A DNA stretch of 64,000 nt from Bacillus licheniformis DSM 13 = ATCC 14580 (GCF_000011645.1 NC_006270.3:2725501-2789500); one strand, 5' to 3'; positions 33,693-42,219 are shown, counted from the first letter of the stretch. The notes: generated from the sequence alone by a model not told the origin. Made by a program: numbers and translations.

Positions 33693-34751
33693 TTACGCTT
33701 TTCTTGCCGCTAAAAAATGGACGAGCATCACTTTGATAACAGCCATGACAGGCACAGCCAGAATCATGCCGATGATGCCGGCAAGCTCCCCGCCCGCCAG
33801 CAATCCAAGCATAATGACAACCGGATGCATATGCAGGCTTTTGCCGACGACAAGGGGCCCGAGGATATTGCCTTCAATAAACTGAAGAATCAAAATCGTA
33901 ATGATCACCACGAAAACGAGCCTCGTCGATAAAGCGGCTGCTACCATGACAGCCGGAATCGCGCCGATGACAGGGCCGAAATACGGAATGACATTTGTCG
34001 CGCCGATGACAAGGCCGAGGATCAGCGGATAGGGCAGGTCAAAAAACCAAAATGACAGGCTCGCTCCCAAGCCGATGACAAGGCAGACAAAAAGCTGGCC
34101 TCTGATGTAGTCCCCGAGAGAATCATCGACATCCCGGATGAATTCGCTGCCTCTTGCTCTCCATGAAGAAGGCGTCAAATACCATACCGCCTTTTTCATC
34201 GTATCAATATCTTTCACCATGTAGAATACTAAAAACGGAATGATCGCCGCCAAGAGCATATAATCAAAAACGAATCGGATGCTTCGTATCGTCCGTTCTA
34301 CCCAGCTTGCAACGAATTCTTCCGTCTGATTGACGAACCTGTCGACTCTGTCGTGCATGCCGTCAGGCCAGCCGTCTGTATGATGATGCAGCTGATCCAG
34401 CATGTTTTCGTATGATGCGGCAAGAACCGGAATTCCCTCTGAAAGCTCTGTCAGCTGTTTAATGAGGATCGGCACCCCTTTGTAAAAAGCGTAGCCGAGA
34501 CCTGCAAAAAACAGAAAATAAATCAGCAAAATACTCAATGTTCTCGGCACGCCTGCCCGGTGTATCTTTTCCACGACAGGCAAAAGCAGATAGGTGATAA
34601 AAACCGCGATCGCCAGCGGGATCAGAATCGACTTGAGCAGCACGCAGACAGGCTCCCAAATCATTCTCAGCTGCAAAAAGATATAGACGGTTAATAGCAA
34701 AAGCATAAAGATCGAGACCCACATTAAAAGCTGCAGCGGTTTTTTCAGCAT
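33693..34751 (-). CDS. yrrI: AI-2E family transporter-like membrane protein
   Basis: A 352-residue membrane protein of the YdbI/TqsA family with eight predicted helices. Two N-terminal helices (WVSIFMLLLLTVYIF, ILIPLAIAVFITYLLLPVVE), a charged extracytoplasmic stretch around DQLHHHTDGWPDGMHDRVD, then the conserved YFGPVIGAIPAV and GNILGPLVVGKSLHMHPVVIMLG. Members move AI-2 or act as sodium/proton antiporters; the substrate is unknown here. The frame begins at a GTG (34760) inside the ribosome site AAGGGGTG; ATG 34751 is the better start. It diverges in function but not strand from alaS downstream. Confidence 0.9.
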   Translation of the reverse strand: MLKKPLQLLMWVSIFMLLLLTVYIFLQLRMIWEPVCVLLKSILIPLAIAVFITYLLLPVVEKIHRAGVPRTLSILLIYFLFFAGLGYAFYKGVPILIKQLTELSEGIPVLAASYENMLDQLHHHTDGWPDGMHDRVDRFVNQTEEFVASWVERTIRSIRFVFDYMLLAAIIPFLVFYMVKDIDTMKKAVWYLTPSSWRARGSEFIRDVDDSLGDYIRGQLFVCLVIGLGASLSFWFFDLPYPLILGLVIGATNVIPYFGPVIGAIPAVMVAAALSTRLVFVVIITILILQFIEGNILGPLVVGKSLHMHPVVIMLGLLAGGELAGIIGMILAVPVMAVIKVMLVHFLAARKA

Positions 34752-34801
34752 GTTTTTCACCCCTTGTTAGCTTTTGATTTCTGCTTGTAATTATTCCCTA
34801 A

Positions 34802-34838
34802 GAAAAAAAGGGACACCCCTTTTAAGGGTATCCCTTTC
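34802..34838 (-). terminator. Terminator after yrzQ
   Basis: Minus-strand stem AAAGGGATACCC / GGGGTGTCCCTTT with a 6-nt loop and T7 tract, 4 bp beyond the yrzQ stop. Confidence 0.92.
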
Positions 34839-34841
34839 TGC

Positions 34842-34973
34842 TTAAAACATTTTCATGACGCGTCTTCTCAGCTTTCTCATGTTTCGCTTGTTCATCATAT
34901 CGTTCTGAGACGCCATGTAGTACATTAAAGCCCCGGCTCCTAAAGAAATGAGAGAAGTCATTGTACGATTCAA
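34842..34973 (-). CDS. yrzQ: YrzQ, DUF3918 small protein
   Basis: A 43-residue protein below the usual length cut-off. It starts MNRTMTSLISLGAGALMYYM (from TTG), a short hydrophobic helix, then SQNDMMNKRNMRKLRRRVMK, strongly basic. ATGGAGGTTAGAAAG lies directly before TTG 34973. This matches the DUF3918 layout of YrzQ. It is flanked by a terminator and by yrzR 15 bp upstream. A membrane or RNA-surface role is possible from the charge pattern, but nothing is proven. Confidence 0.85.
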   Translation of the reverse strand: MNRTMTSLISLGAGALMYYMASQNDMMNKRNMRKLRRRVMKMF

Positions 34974-34988
34974 CTTTCTAACCTCCAT

Positions 34989-35180
34989 TCAAAGGTTGAT
35001 CGTTCGTTCGTCATCTGTAAACAGATCGTCCAGGCTGCTCAATGTTCCGTCCTCTTCGACTTGATGGGTCGAAATTTTTCCTTTTGATAGGGTCAGCTCA
35101 ATAAAGCATCCCCAGCAGTAATATTGATTTACACCGATTTTGCCGATGTTTTTGCTTTTGCAATTCGGGCAAACGAGCAT
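34989..35180 (-). CDS. yrzR: Small zinc-ribbon protein
   Basis: A 63-residue protein with a treble zinc ribbon at the start: LVCPNCKSKNIGKIGVNQYYCWGC (cysteines at 4, 7, 25, 28 in a CxxC-x17-CxxC layout). An acidic tail SSLDDLFTDDERTINL follows. AGAGGTGTG sets ATG 35180 rather than the earlier GTG-type frame start. The symbol is from position in B. subtilis and is less certain than the zinc-ribbon call. It lies 15 bp after yrrD on the same strand, probably co-transcribed. Confidence 0.8.
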   Translation of the reverse strand: MLVCPNCKSKNIGKIGVNQYYCWGCFIELTLSKGKISTHQVEEDGTLSSLDDLFTDDERTINL

Positions 35181-35195
35181 TTGAACACACACCTC

Positions 35196-35660
35196 TTATT
35201 CGTTCAAGACGATTGTGCTTCTGCCTACTTCAAGCGGTTCCCCAGATGAGTGAATCTGCTTTTTGTCGCCTGACAAATCGGCAAAAAAACCGTCTGATAG
35301 TTCATATGCTACGATTATGCCCGTGTCGGAAGAAAAGTATACATCTTCCAGCATGCCCAGCGTATCTCCTGCTCCGTTTTTGACCATTTTTTGCTTCATC
35401 TGGTCATAAGAAAGACTCTGCTTCGGAACTTGCATCGGCTTGAACTCGGTGAAATCAACGTATACGCCGTCACGTCCGATTTCGGTGACCGCGGGAAGCG
35501 GAAGAAGCGAACGGGGATTGTAAAAGCGCCGCTTCTCTTCCATAATCAATCCGAGACATGTCCCTTCGTGAGAAAAACAGATATCCGTTACCACCCCAAG
35601 CGGGAGAGAAGACTGTCTGTCGTAAACATTGAGTCCTTCCAGCTCATTGCATGTTCTCAA
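35196..35660 (-). CDS. yrrD: YrrD, PRC-barrel domain protein
   Basis: A protein of about 154 residues with two PRC-barrel repeats: NELEGLNVYDRQSSLPLGVV and DTLGMLEDVYFSSDTGIIVAYEL. PRC barrels are small beta domains found in RimM and photosynthetic reaction centres and often bind RNA or proteins. The open frame begins at 35867 inside recD2, so an internal start is needed. TTG 35660 behind AAAGGTGG gives LRTCNELEGL; ATG 35720 is an alternative with no ribosome site. Function is unknown. Confidence 0.8.
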   Translation of the reverse strand: MRTCNELEGLNVYDRQSSLPLGVVTDICFSHEGTCLGLIMEEKRRFYNPRSLLPLPAVTEIGRDGVYVDFTEFKPMQVPKQSLSYDQMKQKMVKNGAGDTLGMLEDVYFSSDTGIIVAYELSDGFFADLSGDKKQIHSSGEPLEVGRSTIVLNE

Positions 35661-35748
35661 AGTGTGATCAACCACCTTTTTACGAACACTCTTATGATCT
35701 GCTGTTGCGCCGCGACTCATACGATGAAATGGATTCCATGAAAAACAC

Positions 35749-38145
35749 TTATTCTGCTTCCTTTTCCATAAAATCAAAAGGTGTAATGCCTTCCATCCCG
35801 ATATTGGCGTCATAGACGCTGAATGGCAGCTCTTTTTGAAGCGCCATGAGCTCTTCATCCTCTTCATGTGCCGCCTGCTGAAGCCGTCTTTTAAGCGATG
35901 TCTGCCTTTCTGATGATTCCTTATTTTTCACGCCCCATTCAAGGGCTTCCTCTTCGCCGCACAGAATCAGGAATTTTTTGCTTCTTGTAATAGCCGTGTA
36001 AAGCAAGTTCCTTCTCAGCATCCGGTAATAGCTTTTGACGACCGGAAGGATGACGATCGGAAATTCGCTGCCTTGCGATTTGTGGATCGAACAGCAATAG
36101 GCGTGCGTAAACTGGTTGAAATCTTTTTTTGCAAACGTGATTTCATTCCCGTCGAAAGAGACAACGGCCATATCTTCTTTTTCCGTATTTTCTTTCGCAT
36201 AAAAAATCGAGACGATCTCGCCCATGTCACCGTTAAACACGTTATGCTCCGGCTGGTTGACGAGCTGGAGCACTTTATCTCCGGTACGGTACACGACATC
36301 TCCGTACTTCATTTCCCTGCCTTTCGGCTTCGGCGGATTCAGTATGCCCTGCAAAAGGGCGTTCAACTCATTGATGCCGGCCGCTCCTCTGTACATCGGA
36401 GCCAAAACCTGAATATCCCTGGCCGAATATCCTTTTTGCAGCGCGTTTTTGACGACTTTTTCGACGACTTCTTTGATCTGCTGCTGGCGGCAGCGAATAA
36501 AAGAACGGTCTTTTGTCGGGGCGGCCAAGTTTTCCGGAAGCTTTCCCTGTTTCATTTCGTGCGCCAGTTCAACGATTGAAGAGCCTTCAGCCTGTCTGTA
36601 AATGTCGGTTAATCTGACAGAAGGAATCACATTCGATGCCAACAGATCCCTTAGCACCTGTCCGGGACCGACGGACGGAAGCTGGTCTTCATCTCCGACC
36701 ATGATCACCTGTATCCGATCGGGGATCGCCTTGAATAATTGGTTGGCAAGCCATATATCAAGCATGCTCGTTTCATCAATAATGAGCAGCCGTCCTTCAA
36801 TCGGATTGTCTTCATCGTGCGTAAATCCTTCGGCTCCGTTCCAGCCGAGAAGCCTGTGAATCGTAACGGCCGGCAGACCGGTCGACTCGCTCATCCGCTT
36901 AGCGGCCCGGCCGGTCGGTGCTGCCAGCACAAACGGAAACGTTTCATCTTTTTTGTAATCAGCCGGATTTAAGCTTAAGCCGTGCAGCTCGCTGTACAAC
37001 TCGACGATTCCCCTGATGACGGTCGTTTTCCCGGTTCCCGGTCCGCCCGTCAAAAGCAGCATCGGCGACATCAGCGCTTTTTGTATGGCTTCTTTTTGGC
37101 TTGGCGCGTACTGCACTTTCATCCGTTCTTCAAGCTCCCCTAAAGCGAGCAGGAATTCCGATTCGGGAAACTGGTCATCGTATTCGGTCTGTCCGGCGAT
37201 TTTCTGCACCCTTTTGGCAAAGCTTTGTTCAGCGTAGTAAAGGGACGGATAATAACACCTTTCATCTTCAATGAACAGCTCTTTTTGCTCCCCTAAGGAA
37301 ATGATCGCGTCCGCCACATCCATCTCGGTTACTTTTTCATCGCCTGCTGACTGGTTTAACAGCTTTTGCGTCTCGATGATGAGCTGTCTCGTTTCTATGT
37401 ACGTATGCCCTTCTTGAAGGCATGTCGCTTCAACCGTGTATAAAATCGCCGCTTTGATCCGCTCTTCATGTTTGCCTGAGATCCCCATTCTGCCGCCCAG
37501 TTCGTCTGCTTTGATAAAGCCGATTCCTTCAACATCTTTGACAAGCTGGTACGGATTTTCGCGGATTTTATCGAGCGTTTCCGCTTCGTACGCCTGATAA
37601 ATTTTCATGGACAGCTGGGGGCCGAAGCCGAATTCGCTCAAGGAGATCATAATCTGCTCGAGCCCCTGATGCTGCTGAAGGGCAGCGGCAAGCTTATCCG
37701 CCTTTTTTTTGGAGAGCTTCGGGACATCATACAGGACGGCGCCGTCGCTTAAAATTTTGTTGATTGCCCCTTCCCCCAGCTTATTGACAATTTCCTCGGC
37801 CGTTTTCTTGCCGATTCCTTCAAATAAATCGCTGGCCAAGTATTGGATCACGCCTTCTTTCGTTGTCGGCACTTCCTTTTTGAAATGATCCGCTTGAAAT
37901 TGCAGGCCAAATTTCGGATGGGAGGCGGTTTTTCCGTAAAATGTGTAGATATCGTCTTCATGGATCAAAGGAAAGTAACCGGTGACAGAAACGGTTTTGT
38001 CTTCAAAAGACTCTGATGTTTCTTCCACTTTTACTTTCAGTACGGTATACAGGTTTGTTTCATTATGATATATGACAGCCGTTACCGTTCCTTTTACAAA
38101 TGAAGCTTCTTCCATTTCGATCTGGTCCGGGTTATGGCGCTGCAT
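35749..38145 (-). CDS. recD2: RecD-like 5'-3' DNA helicase (RecD2)
   Basis: A 798-residue helicase. An N-terminal extension with an OB-like fold (residues 1-100) and tandem helix-hairpin-helix region (SDLFEGIGKKTAEEIVNKLG and DVEGIGFIKADELG) mark the RecD2 branch, which is not part of RecBCD. Helicase core: Walker A LTGGPGTGKTTV (about 340), Walker B LLIIDETSMLD, motif III GDEDQLPSVGPG, and motif VI YTAITRSKKFLIL. It resolves stalled forks and supports recombination repair. GGAGGGGGGATAACAGTG precedes ATG 38145. Confidence 0.96.
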   Translation of the reverse strand: MQRHNPDQIEMEEASFVKGTVTAVIYHNETNLYTVLKVKVEETSESFEDKTVSVTGYFPLIHEDDIYTFYGKTASHPKFGLQFQADHFKKEVPTTKEGVIQYLASDLFEGIGKKTAEEIVNKLGEGAINKILSDGAVLYDVPKLSKKKADKLAAALQQHQGLEQIMISLSEFGFGPQLSMKIYQAYEAETLDKIRENPYQLVKDVEGIGFIKADELGGRMGISGKHEERIKAAILYTVEATCLQEGHTYIETRQLIIETQKLLNQSAGDEKVTEMDVADAIISLGEQKELFIEDERCYYPSLYYAEQSFAKRVQKIAGQTEYDDQFPESEFLLALGELEERMKVQYAPSQKEAIQKALMSPMLLLTGGPGTGKTTVIRGIVELYSELHGLSLNPADYKKDETFPFVLAAPTGRAAKRMSESTGLPAVTIHRLLGWNGAEGFTHDEDNPIEGRLLIIDETSMLDIWLANQLFKAIPDRIQVIMVGDEDQLPSVGPGQVLRDLLASNVIPSVRLTDIYRQAEGSSIVELAHEMKQGKLPENLAAPTKDRSFIRCRQQQIKEVVEKVVKNALQKGYSARDIQVLAPMYRGAAGINELNALLQGILNPPKPKGREMKYGDVVYRTGDKVLQLVNQPEHNVFNGDMGEIVSIFYAKENTEKEDMAVVSFDGNEITFAKKDFNQFTHAYCCSIHKSQGSEFPIVILPVVKSYYRMLRRNLLYTAITRSKKFLILCGEEEALEWGVKNKESSERQTSLKRRLQQAAHEEDEELMALQKELPFSVYDANIGMEGITPFDFMEKEAE

Positions 38146-38195
38146 CACTGTTATCCCCCCTCCATTCAAAATCGGTCATGACGGCCCTTGATCAA

Positions 38196-38846
38196 TCAAG
38201 CTTCTTCTAAAAGCTGCTTGGCGCGAATGCTGAGCATATGATCCGGCTGAATGTCCAGCGCCTTGTTCAGCATGTCGAGCGCTGTTTTCCGATCTTCCTT
38301 AAACGCATAGGCAACGCCTAAATTATAAAATGCATCGGCATGGGACGGGTCGCGCTCCGTTACATTTGAAAATTCCGTGATCGCTTCGTCCAGCATCCCT
38401 TCATTGGCAAGGCACATCGCGTAATGAAAACGGGCTTCGACATCCGCATCGTTCAGCTCGGCGGCTCTTTGCAAATACGGCATTGCGAGCTTCGGCTGCT
38501 CAAGCTTCACGAGCGTGGTTCCGAGCATATAATATAAGTCGCTGTTTTCCATGCCCGTCCGATGCGCTTTTTCGAACATGTCCTTCGCTTCTTGATACCG
38601 CTCTTTCATGACATAGACATTCCCTGCTCCATAATAAGCCGCTCCTGCTTTCTCATCCAAAGCAGCCGCCCTGTCGTAAAACTTAAGCGCCCTGTCCAAT
38701 TCGCCGACTGCAGAAAGCAGGTTGGCAAAGTTGATATAAGGCACCGGATCTCCGCTGTTTTCATCAATTGCCTTTGTAAAGGCTTCAGCGGCTTTTTCAA
38801 AGTCGCCTTTTTGCATTGCATCTATTCCAATTTGATTGTAATCCAA
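38196..38846 (-). CDS. yrrB: Tetratricopeptide-repeat protein YrrB
   Basis: A 216-residue protein made almost wholly of six TPR units of 34 residues. Each follows the pattern W/Y-x2-L/G-x3-A/Y-x6-A-x3-Y/F-x-A-A/P, for example GDFEKAAEAFTKAIDENSGD and GELDRALKFYDRAAALDEKA. It has no signal peptide, so it should act in the cytoplasm as a protein-interaction scaffold. The crystal structure of B. subtilis YrrB is a TPR superhelix. TTG 38846 after GGGAGAGGG is chosen because it yields the family start (L)DYNQIGI; the GTG at 38864 lies in the ribosome site. Confidence 0.88.
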   Translation of the reverse strand: MDYNQIGIDAMQKGDFEKAAEAFTKAIDENSGDPVPYINFANLLSAVGELDRALKFYDRAAALDEKAGAAYYGAGNVYVMKERYQEAKDMFEKAHRTGMENSDLYYMLGTTLVKLEQPKLAMPYLQRAAELNDADVEARFHYAMCLANEGMLDEAITEFSNVTERDPSHADAFYNLGVAYAFKEDRKTALDMLNKALDIQPDHMLSIRAKQLLEEA

Positions 38847-38874
38847 AAGCCCTCTCCCTTTCACGAACTATTTT

Positions 38875-38900
38875 AAAAAGGCCGCCGACATTGCCGGCAG
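38875..38900 (-). terminator. Terminator of the cymR-yrvO-mnmA unit
   Basis: Minus-strand GCCGGC / GTCGGC stem followed by GGCC and T5. A second hairpin (CCGGGGCTC / region at 38915-38937) lies between it and the mnmA stop. Confidence 0.75.
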
Positions 38901-38939
38901 CCGTTCGAGAAGCTCCGGGGTGTATCCAGAGCCCCGGTT

Positions 38940-40058
38940 TTATACATACCAAAGTTGTTGTCCGTCTTTAAACACATCATCAATCGTTCCGCCGCCGAGG
39001 CATTCTTCGCCTTTGTAAAAGACAACCGCTTGTCCCGGCGTCACGGCGCGGACCGGCTCTTTAAAGACGACCTCCGCTTCATCCGTCCCGGTCATTCTGA
39101 CAGTGACTTCATGATCGGCTTGGCGGTAGCGGAATTTGGCCGTGCAGGCGAGCTCCTCTTCGCCGCCGAAGACGCCCTTATGCACAAAGCTTACGTTTGT
39201 CGCCGTAATCTTATCGGAGAAAAGCAGCGGATTGTCGAAACCTTGATCTACATACAAGATGTTTTTTTCAAGGTCTTTTCCGACGACGAACCACGGCTCT
39301 CCGCTTCCGCCGATGCCGAGGCCGTGCCTTTGTCCAATCGTATAGTACATTAAACCGTCGTGGCGGCCTTTAAATTCGCCTTCCATCGTCCGCATATCTC
39401 CCGGCTGTGCTGGAAGGTACTGGCTGAGAAACGTTTTGAAATTCCGTTCCCCGATAAAGCAGATGCCTGTGCTGTCTTTTTTGGCAGCTGTCGCAAGCCC
39501 CGCTTCTTTTGCAATTTCCCTGACGCGGCTTTTTTGAAGCTGCCCGATCGGAAACAGCACTTTGCTCAGTTGCTCTTCTGTCAGCTGGTTTAGAAAATAG
39601 GTTTGATCTTTATTTTCATCAAGCCCTCTGAGCATTTTAACACGCCCGTCCGTACGGTCGACCCGCGCATAGTGGCCGGTGGCCAAATAATCGGCTCCAA
39701 GCGACAAAGCATGCTCCAAAAAGGCTTTGAATTTAATTTCTTTATTGCACATGACATCTGGATTCGGCGTTCTGCCCGCTTTATATTCATCAAGGAAATA
39801 TTGAAAAACCTTTTCCCAATACTGCTTTTCAAAATTCACCGCATAATACGGTATGCCGATTTGATTACATACCTTTATGACATCTTCGTAATCTTCCGTC
39901 GCTGTGCAAAAACCGTTCTCATCTGTGTCATCCCAGTTTTTCATAAAAATTCCGATGACATCATAGCCCTGCTCTTTCAAAAGCAAAGCCGCCACAGAGG
40001 AATCAACGCCTCCGGACATTCCGACGACCACCCGTGTATCTTCAGGCCGCTTCGCCAT
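38940..40058 (-). CDS. mnmA: tRNA-specific 2-thiouridylase MnmA
   Basis: A 372-residue enzyme. PP-loop GMSGGVDSSVAALLL (about 13-27) binds ATP. The first catalytic cysteine is in NPDVMCNKEIKF (about Cys104), and the second in STGICFIGERNF (about Cys200). A C-terminal beta barrel ends VRAVTPGQAVVFYKGEECLGGG. It adds sulfur at C2 of U34 in tRNA-Lys, Glu and Gln. The internal M6 of the long frame (ATG 40058) fits TTGGAG spacing. It follows yrvO, the cysteine desulfurase that in B. subtilis supplies its sulfur directly. Confidence 0.97.
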   Translation of the reverse strand: MAKRPEDTRVVVGMSGGVDSSVAALLLKEQGYDVIGIFMKNWDDTDENGFCTATEDYEDVIKVCNQIGIPYYAVNFEKQYWEKVFQYFLDEYKAGRTPNPDVMCNKEIKFKAFLEHALSLGADYLATGHYARVDRTDGRVKMLRGLDENKDQTYFLNQLTEEQLSKVLFPIGQLQKSRVREIAKEAGLATAAKKDSTGICFIGERNFKTFLSQYLPAQPGDMRTMEGEFKGRHDGLMYYTIGQRHGLGIGGSGEPWFVVGKDLEKNILYVDQGFDNPLLFSDKITATNVSFVHKGVFGGEEELACTAKFRYRQADHEVTVRMTGTDEAEVVFKEPVRAVTPGQAVVFYKGEECLGGGTIDDVFKDGQQLWYV

Positions 40059-40163
40059 TTTCATCAACTCCAATAAATCAATTCAAAAACTTGTCCTTTC
40101 AGATCATATCATCATTTTCGGGCAGGATGCGAATCTTTAGCTCGGAGCATGGCTTCCCGAAAT

Positions 40164-41303
40164 TTATGACAGACGCTTAACAACTTTAGCAAGTTCTTTC
40201 GCGGCGCGCTCAACCTGTTCCTCTGTATTGCCAAAGCCGAAGCTGATCCGGACGGATGACGTGAGCCGATCGTCTTCTTCGCCAAACATGGCGGAGAGAA
40301 CATGAGACGGAAGCACAGACCCGGCCGTGCACGCCGATCCGCTCGATACTGCGATTCCCGCCATATCGAGATTGACGAGCAGCGATTCAACAGATACTCC
40401 CGGGAAATACAGATTCAAAATATGCGGCAGACTGTGCCGCCTGCTGCCGTTCACATCGAATGAGACGCCTTCTGCTTCCAGCGTACGGGTGATGATGTCT
40501 TTAAACCGGCGGTAAAGATCCGATTTTTCTTCTCTTTCCCGACCCGAGAGCAAAACAGCTTCACCGAGCCCCGCGATTCCCGGGACATTTTCCGTTCCCG
40601 CCCGGCGTTTGCGTTCCTGCTCTCCTCCGAAAAGAAGCTGGCTGAGCTTCACGTTTTCGTTGACGTATAAAAAGCCTGTTCCCTTCGGCCCGTTAAGTTT
40701 ATGTCCGGAGACAGACATCATATCGATACGGCTTTTTTGCACATCAATCGGCAAAAAACCGAAGGCTTGAACCGCATCTGTATGAAACAGCGCGGGATGG
40801 TCCTTTAGCAGATCGCCGATCTCATCTATCGGCTGAATCGTTCCCACTTCATTGTTCCCATACATAACCGTCACCAGGATGGTATCGTCTCGCAGTGCGT
40901 CTTTCACCTGCTCGGCGGAGATTCTTCCGCTTTCGTCGACGTCTAGATATGTGACGTCAAATCCCATTTCTTCAAGCCTGTTGCACGTATGCAGAACGGC
41001 ATGGTGCTCGATCTTTGTCGTGATGATGTGGCGGCCCTGCTTCTCTCTCGCCAGCGCGCTTCCGAGAATCGCCATATTGTCGGCTTCGGTTCCCCCGCTC
41101 GTAAAAACGATTTCATTGGGATGCGCTCCGATTTCCTGAGCGATCAGCTCCCTCGTGCTGTCAAGCCATTTCCGGCTCTCCCTTCCAAAGGAATGAATGC
41201 TTGAAGGGTTTCCGAAGTTTTCCGTTAAGTAAGGCAGCATTTTTTCCACTACCCGGGGGTCAGTCGGAGAAGTCGCTGCATGGTCTAAGTAAATCCGTTC
41301 CAT
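40164..41303 (-). CDS. yrvO: Cysteine desulfurase YrvO (IscS/NifS-like)
   Basis: A 379-residue fold-type I PLP enzyme. Lys202 in VSGHKLNGPKGTGFLYV binds PLP. H100/H101 in IEHHAVL stack on the ring. The persulfide Cys325 is in SSGSACTAGSVLPSHVL, with the long flexible loop of group I IscS. It takes sulfur from cysteine and passes it to MnmA for 2-thiouridine. The gene is 20 bp after cymR, placing cysteine use and cysteine sensing in one operon. A neighbouring target of thiolation (mnmA) follows after 105 bp. Confidence 0.95.
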   Translation of the reverse strand: MERIYLDHAATSPTDPRVVEKMLPYLTENFGNPSSIHSFGRESRKWLDSTRELIAQEIGAHPNEIVFTSGGTEADNMAILGSALAREKQGRHIITTKIEHHAVLHTCNRLEEMGFDVTYLDVDESGRISAEQVKDALRDDTILVTVMYGNNEVGTIQPIDEIGDLLKDHPALFHTDAVQAFGFLPIDVQKSRIDMMSVSGHKLNGPKGTGFLYVNENVKLSQLLFGGEQERKRRAGTENVPGIAGLGEAVLLSGREREEKSDLYRRFKDIITRTLEAEGVSFDVNGSRRHSLPHILNLYFPGVSVESLLVNLDMAGIAVSSGSACTAGSVLPSHVLSAMFGEEDDRLTSSVRISFGFGNTEEQVERAAKELAKVVKRLS

Positions 41304-41323
41304 CCTACCATTACACCTCGATC

Positions 41324-41740
41324 TTAAATGTAAAACATATACGCTTCCTGCTCGCCCTCTGTATAGCTGGCCAAGTCTTCAAGCGTCGTGGAGTCCAGCA
41401 CTTCCTTGACAGCATCGCGAATCTTGATCCACAGTTCGCGCTTTGCCGGCTCCTCATTTTCAAGCACTTCCACCGGGCTGATCGGCCCTTCCAGGACGCG
41501 AATGATATCGCCCGCCGTAATCGCCGCAGGCTCCTCACCAAGAATGTAGCCGCCGTAGGCCCCGCGAATGCTTTTCACAAGCCCGGCGTTCCGCAAAGGT
41601 GAAACAAGCTGTTCCAAATAATGTTCCGATAAATCGTTTGTCTGAGCAATACTTTTCAAAGAAGTCGGGCCTTCCCCATGCTTTTTCGCAAGCTCAATCA
41701 TAATCGTCAGCCCGTATCTGCCTTTAGTTGATATTTTCAA
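41324..41740 (-). CDS. cymR: Rrf2-family repressor of cysteine metabolism, CymR
   Basis: A 138-residue Rrf2 protein. The winged helix has KISTKGRYGLTIMIELA at the start and SLKSIAQTNDLSEHYLEQLVS as recognition region, with the typical RGAYGGYILGEEPAAIT wing. No cluster-binding cysteines remain, as is usual for CymR, which instead forms a complex with CysK that senses O-acetylserine. GAGGTGTTTATT places the start at TTG 41740, giving the standard 138-residue length. Expected targets in this window are yrrT-mtnN-mccAB. The 5' leader contains the tandem hairpin array. Confidence 0.95.
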   Translation of the reverse strand: MKISTKGRYGLTIMIELAKKHGEGPTSLKSIAQTNDLSEHYLEQLVSPLRNAGLVKSIRGAYGGYILGEEPAAITAGDIIRVLEGPISPVEVLENEEPAKRELWIKIRDAVKEVLDSTTLEDLASYTEGEQEAYMFYI

Positions 41741-41775
41741 AATAAACACCTCTAACCTATAATAAATCATGCCTT

Positions 41776-42035
41776 CAGGACGAAGGTACTCGGCGTTTTT
41801 CGCAGGACGCGAAAGACCTTAGCCGAGTCTCCTTTCACACCAGGACGAAGGTGACCGGCGTTTTTCGCAGGACGCGAAAGACCTTAGCCGAGTCTCCTTT
41901 CACACCAGGACGAAGGTACTCGGCTTTTTTCACAGGATGTGAAAGCCCTTAGCCGAGTCCTTTTCACACCAGAACAAAGGTGCTCGGCGTTCCTCACAGC
42001 AAACAAAAGCCCTTAAGCCGAGTCCCGTTCAGGCG
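41776..42035 (-). repeat. Four tandem 64-65 bp hairpin repeats in the cymR leader
   Basis: Units start at 41776, 41841, 41906 and 41970, with CAGGACGAAGGT at each start (CAGAACAAAGGT in unit 4). Each contains an outer inverted repeat ACTCGGC / GCCGAGT and, in units 1-3, an inner perfect stem around a 5-nt loop. The inner stem is TTTCGC/GCGAAA in units 1 and 2 but TTTCAC/GTGAAA in unit 3, so one base pair covaries. Unit 4 keeps only the outer stem, and 42061-42080 (TAAGCCGATCTCC) looks like a further decayed copy. The T-runs do not follow the stems, so they are not simple terminators. Confidence 0.9.
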
Positions 42036-42099
42036 CAGAAAGCGCCGCGGTGCATCCTCATAAGGCATAAGCCGATCTCCAAGATTGAAACACCGGCAG

Positions 42100-42172
42100 G
42101 AAGCCGGCTGTCGGATTCAAGCGTCTGTTATATATTAAAAACTCGGTTGGGACAAGGTTCCGGCCTTGTCCG
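42100..42172 (-). other. Additional hairpins at the 5' end of the cymR leader
   Basis: GGACAAGG / CCTTGTCC (perfect 8-bp stem, about 42150-42172) and GCCGGC / GCCGG inside a longer TTGAA...TTCAA stem (about 42085-42122). A further GGCGC / GCGCC hairpin lies near 42034-42050. Together with the tandem repeats they fill most of the leader. Confidence 0.7.
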
Positions 42173-42190
42173 TCTGATAGATTACAGGTT

Positions 42191-42219
42191 ATTATAGCAC
42201 ACTTTATATAAACTTTCAT
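42191..42219 (-). promoter_or_regulatory. Candidate cymR promoter
   Basis: Minus strand: TATAAT at 42196-42191 with an extended TGC just before it. ATGAAA lies 17 bp upstream as a fair -35. Start near 42184 would give a leader of about 440 nt before the cymR start at 41740. Confidence 0.55.

Noticed and set aside
41776..42035. Regularly spaced repeats resembling a CRISPR array
   Set aside because: Units are contiguous with no unique spacers, each unit is itself the repeat, and no cas genes are near.
42150..42172. GGACAAGG/CCTTGTCC hairpin as a terminator or SAM riboswitch part
   Set aside because: The T-run lies 7 nt away behind CAACCGAG, and no SAM-I/S-box core motifs were found near it, so it is kept only as an unassigned leader hairpin.
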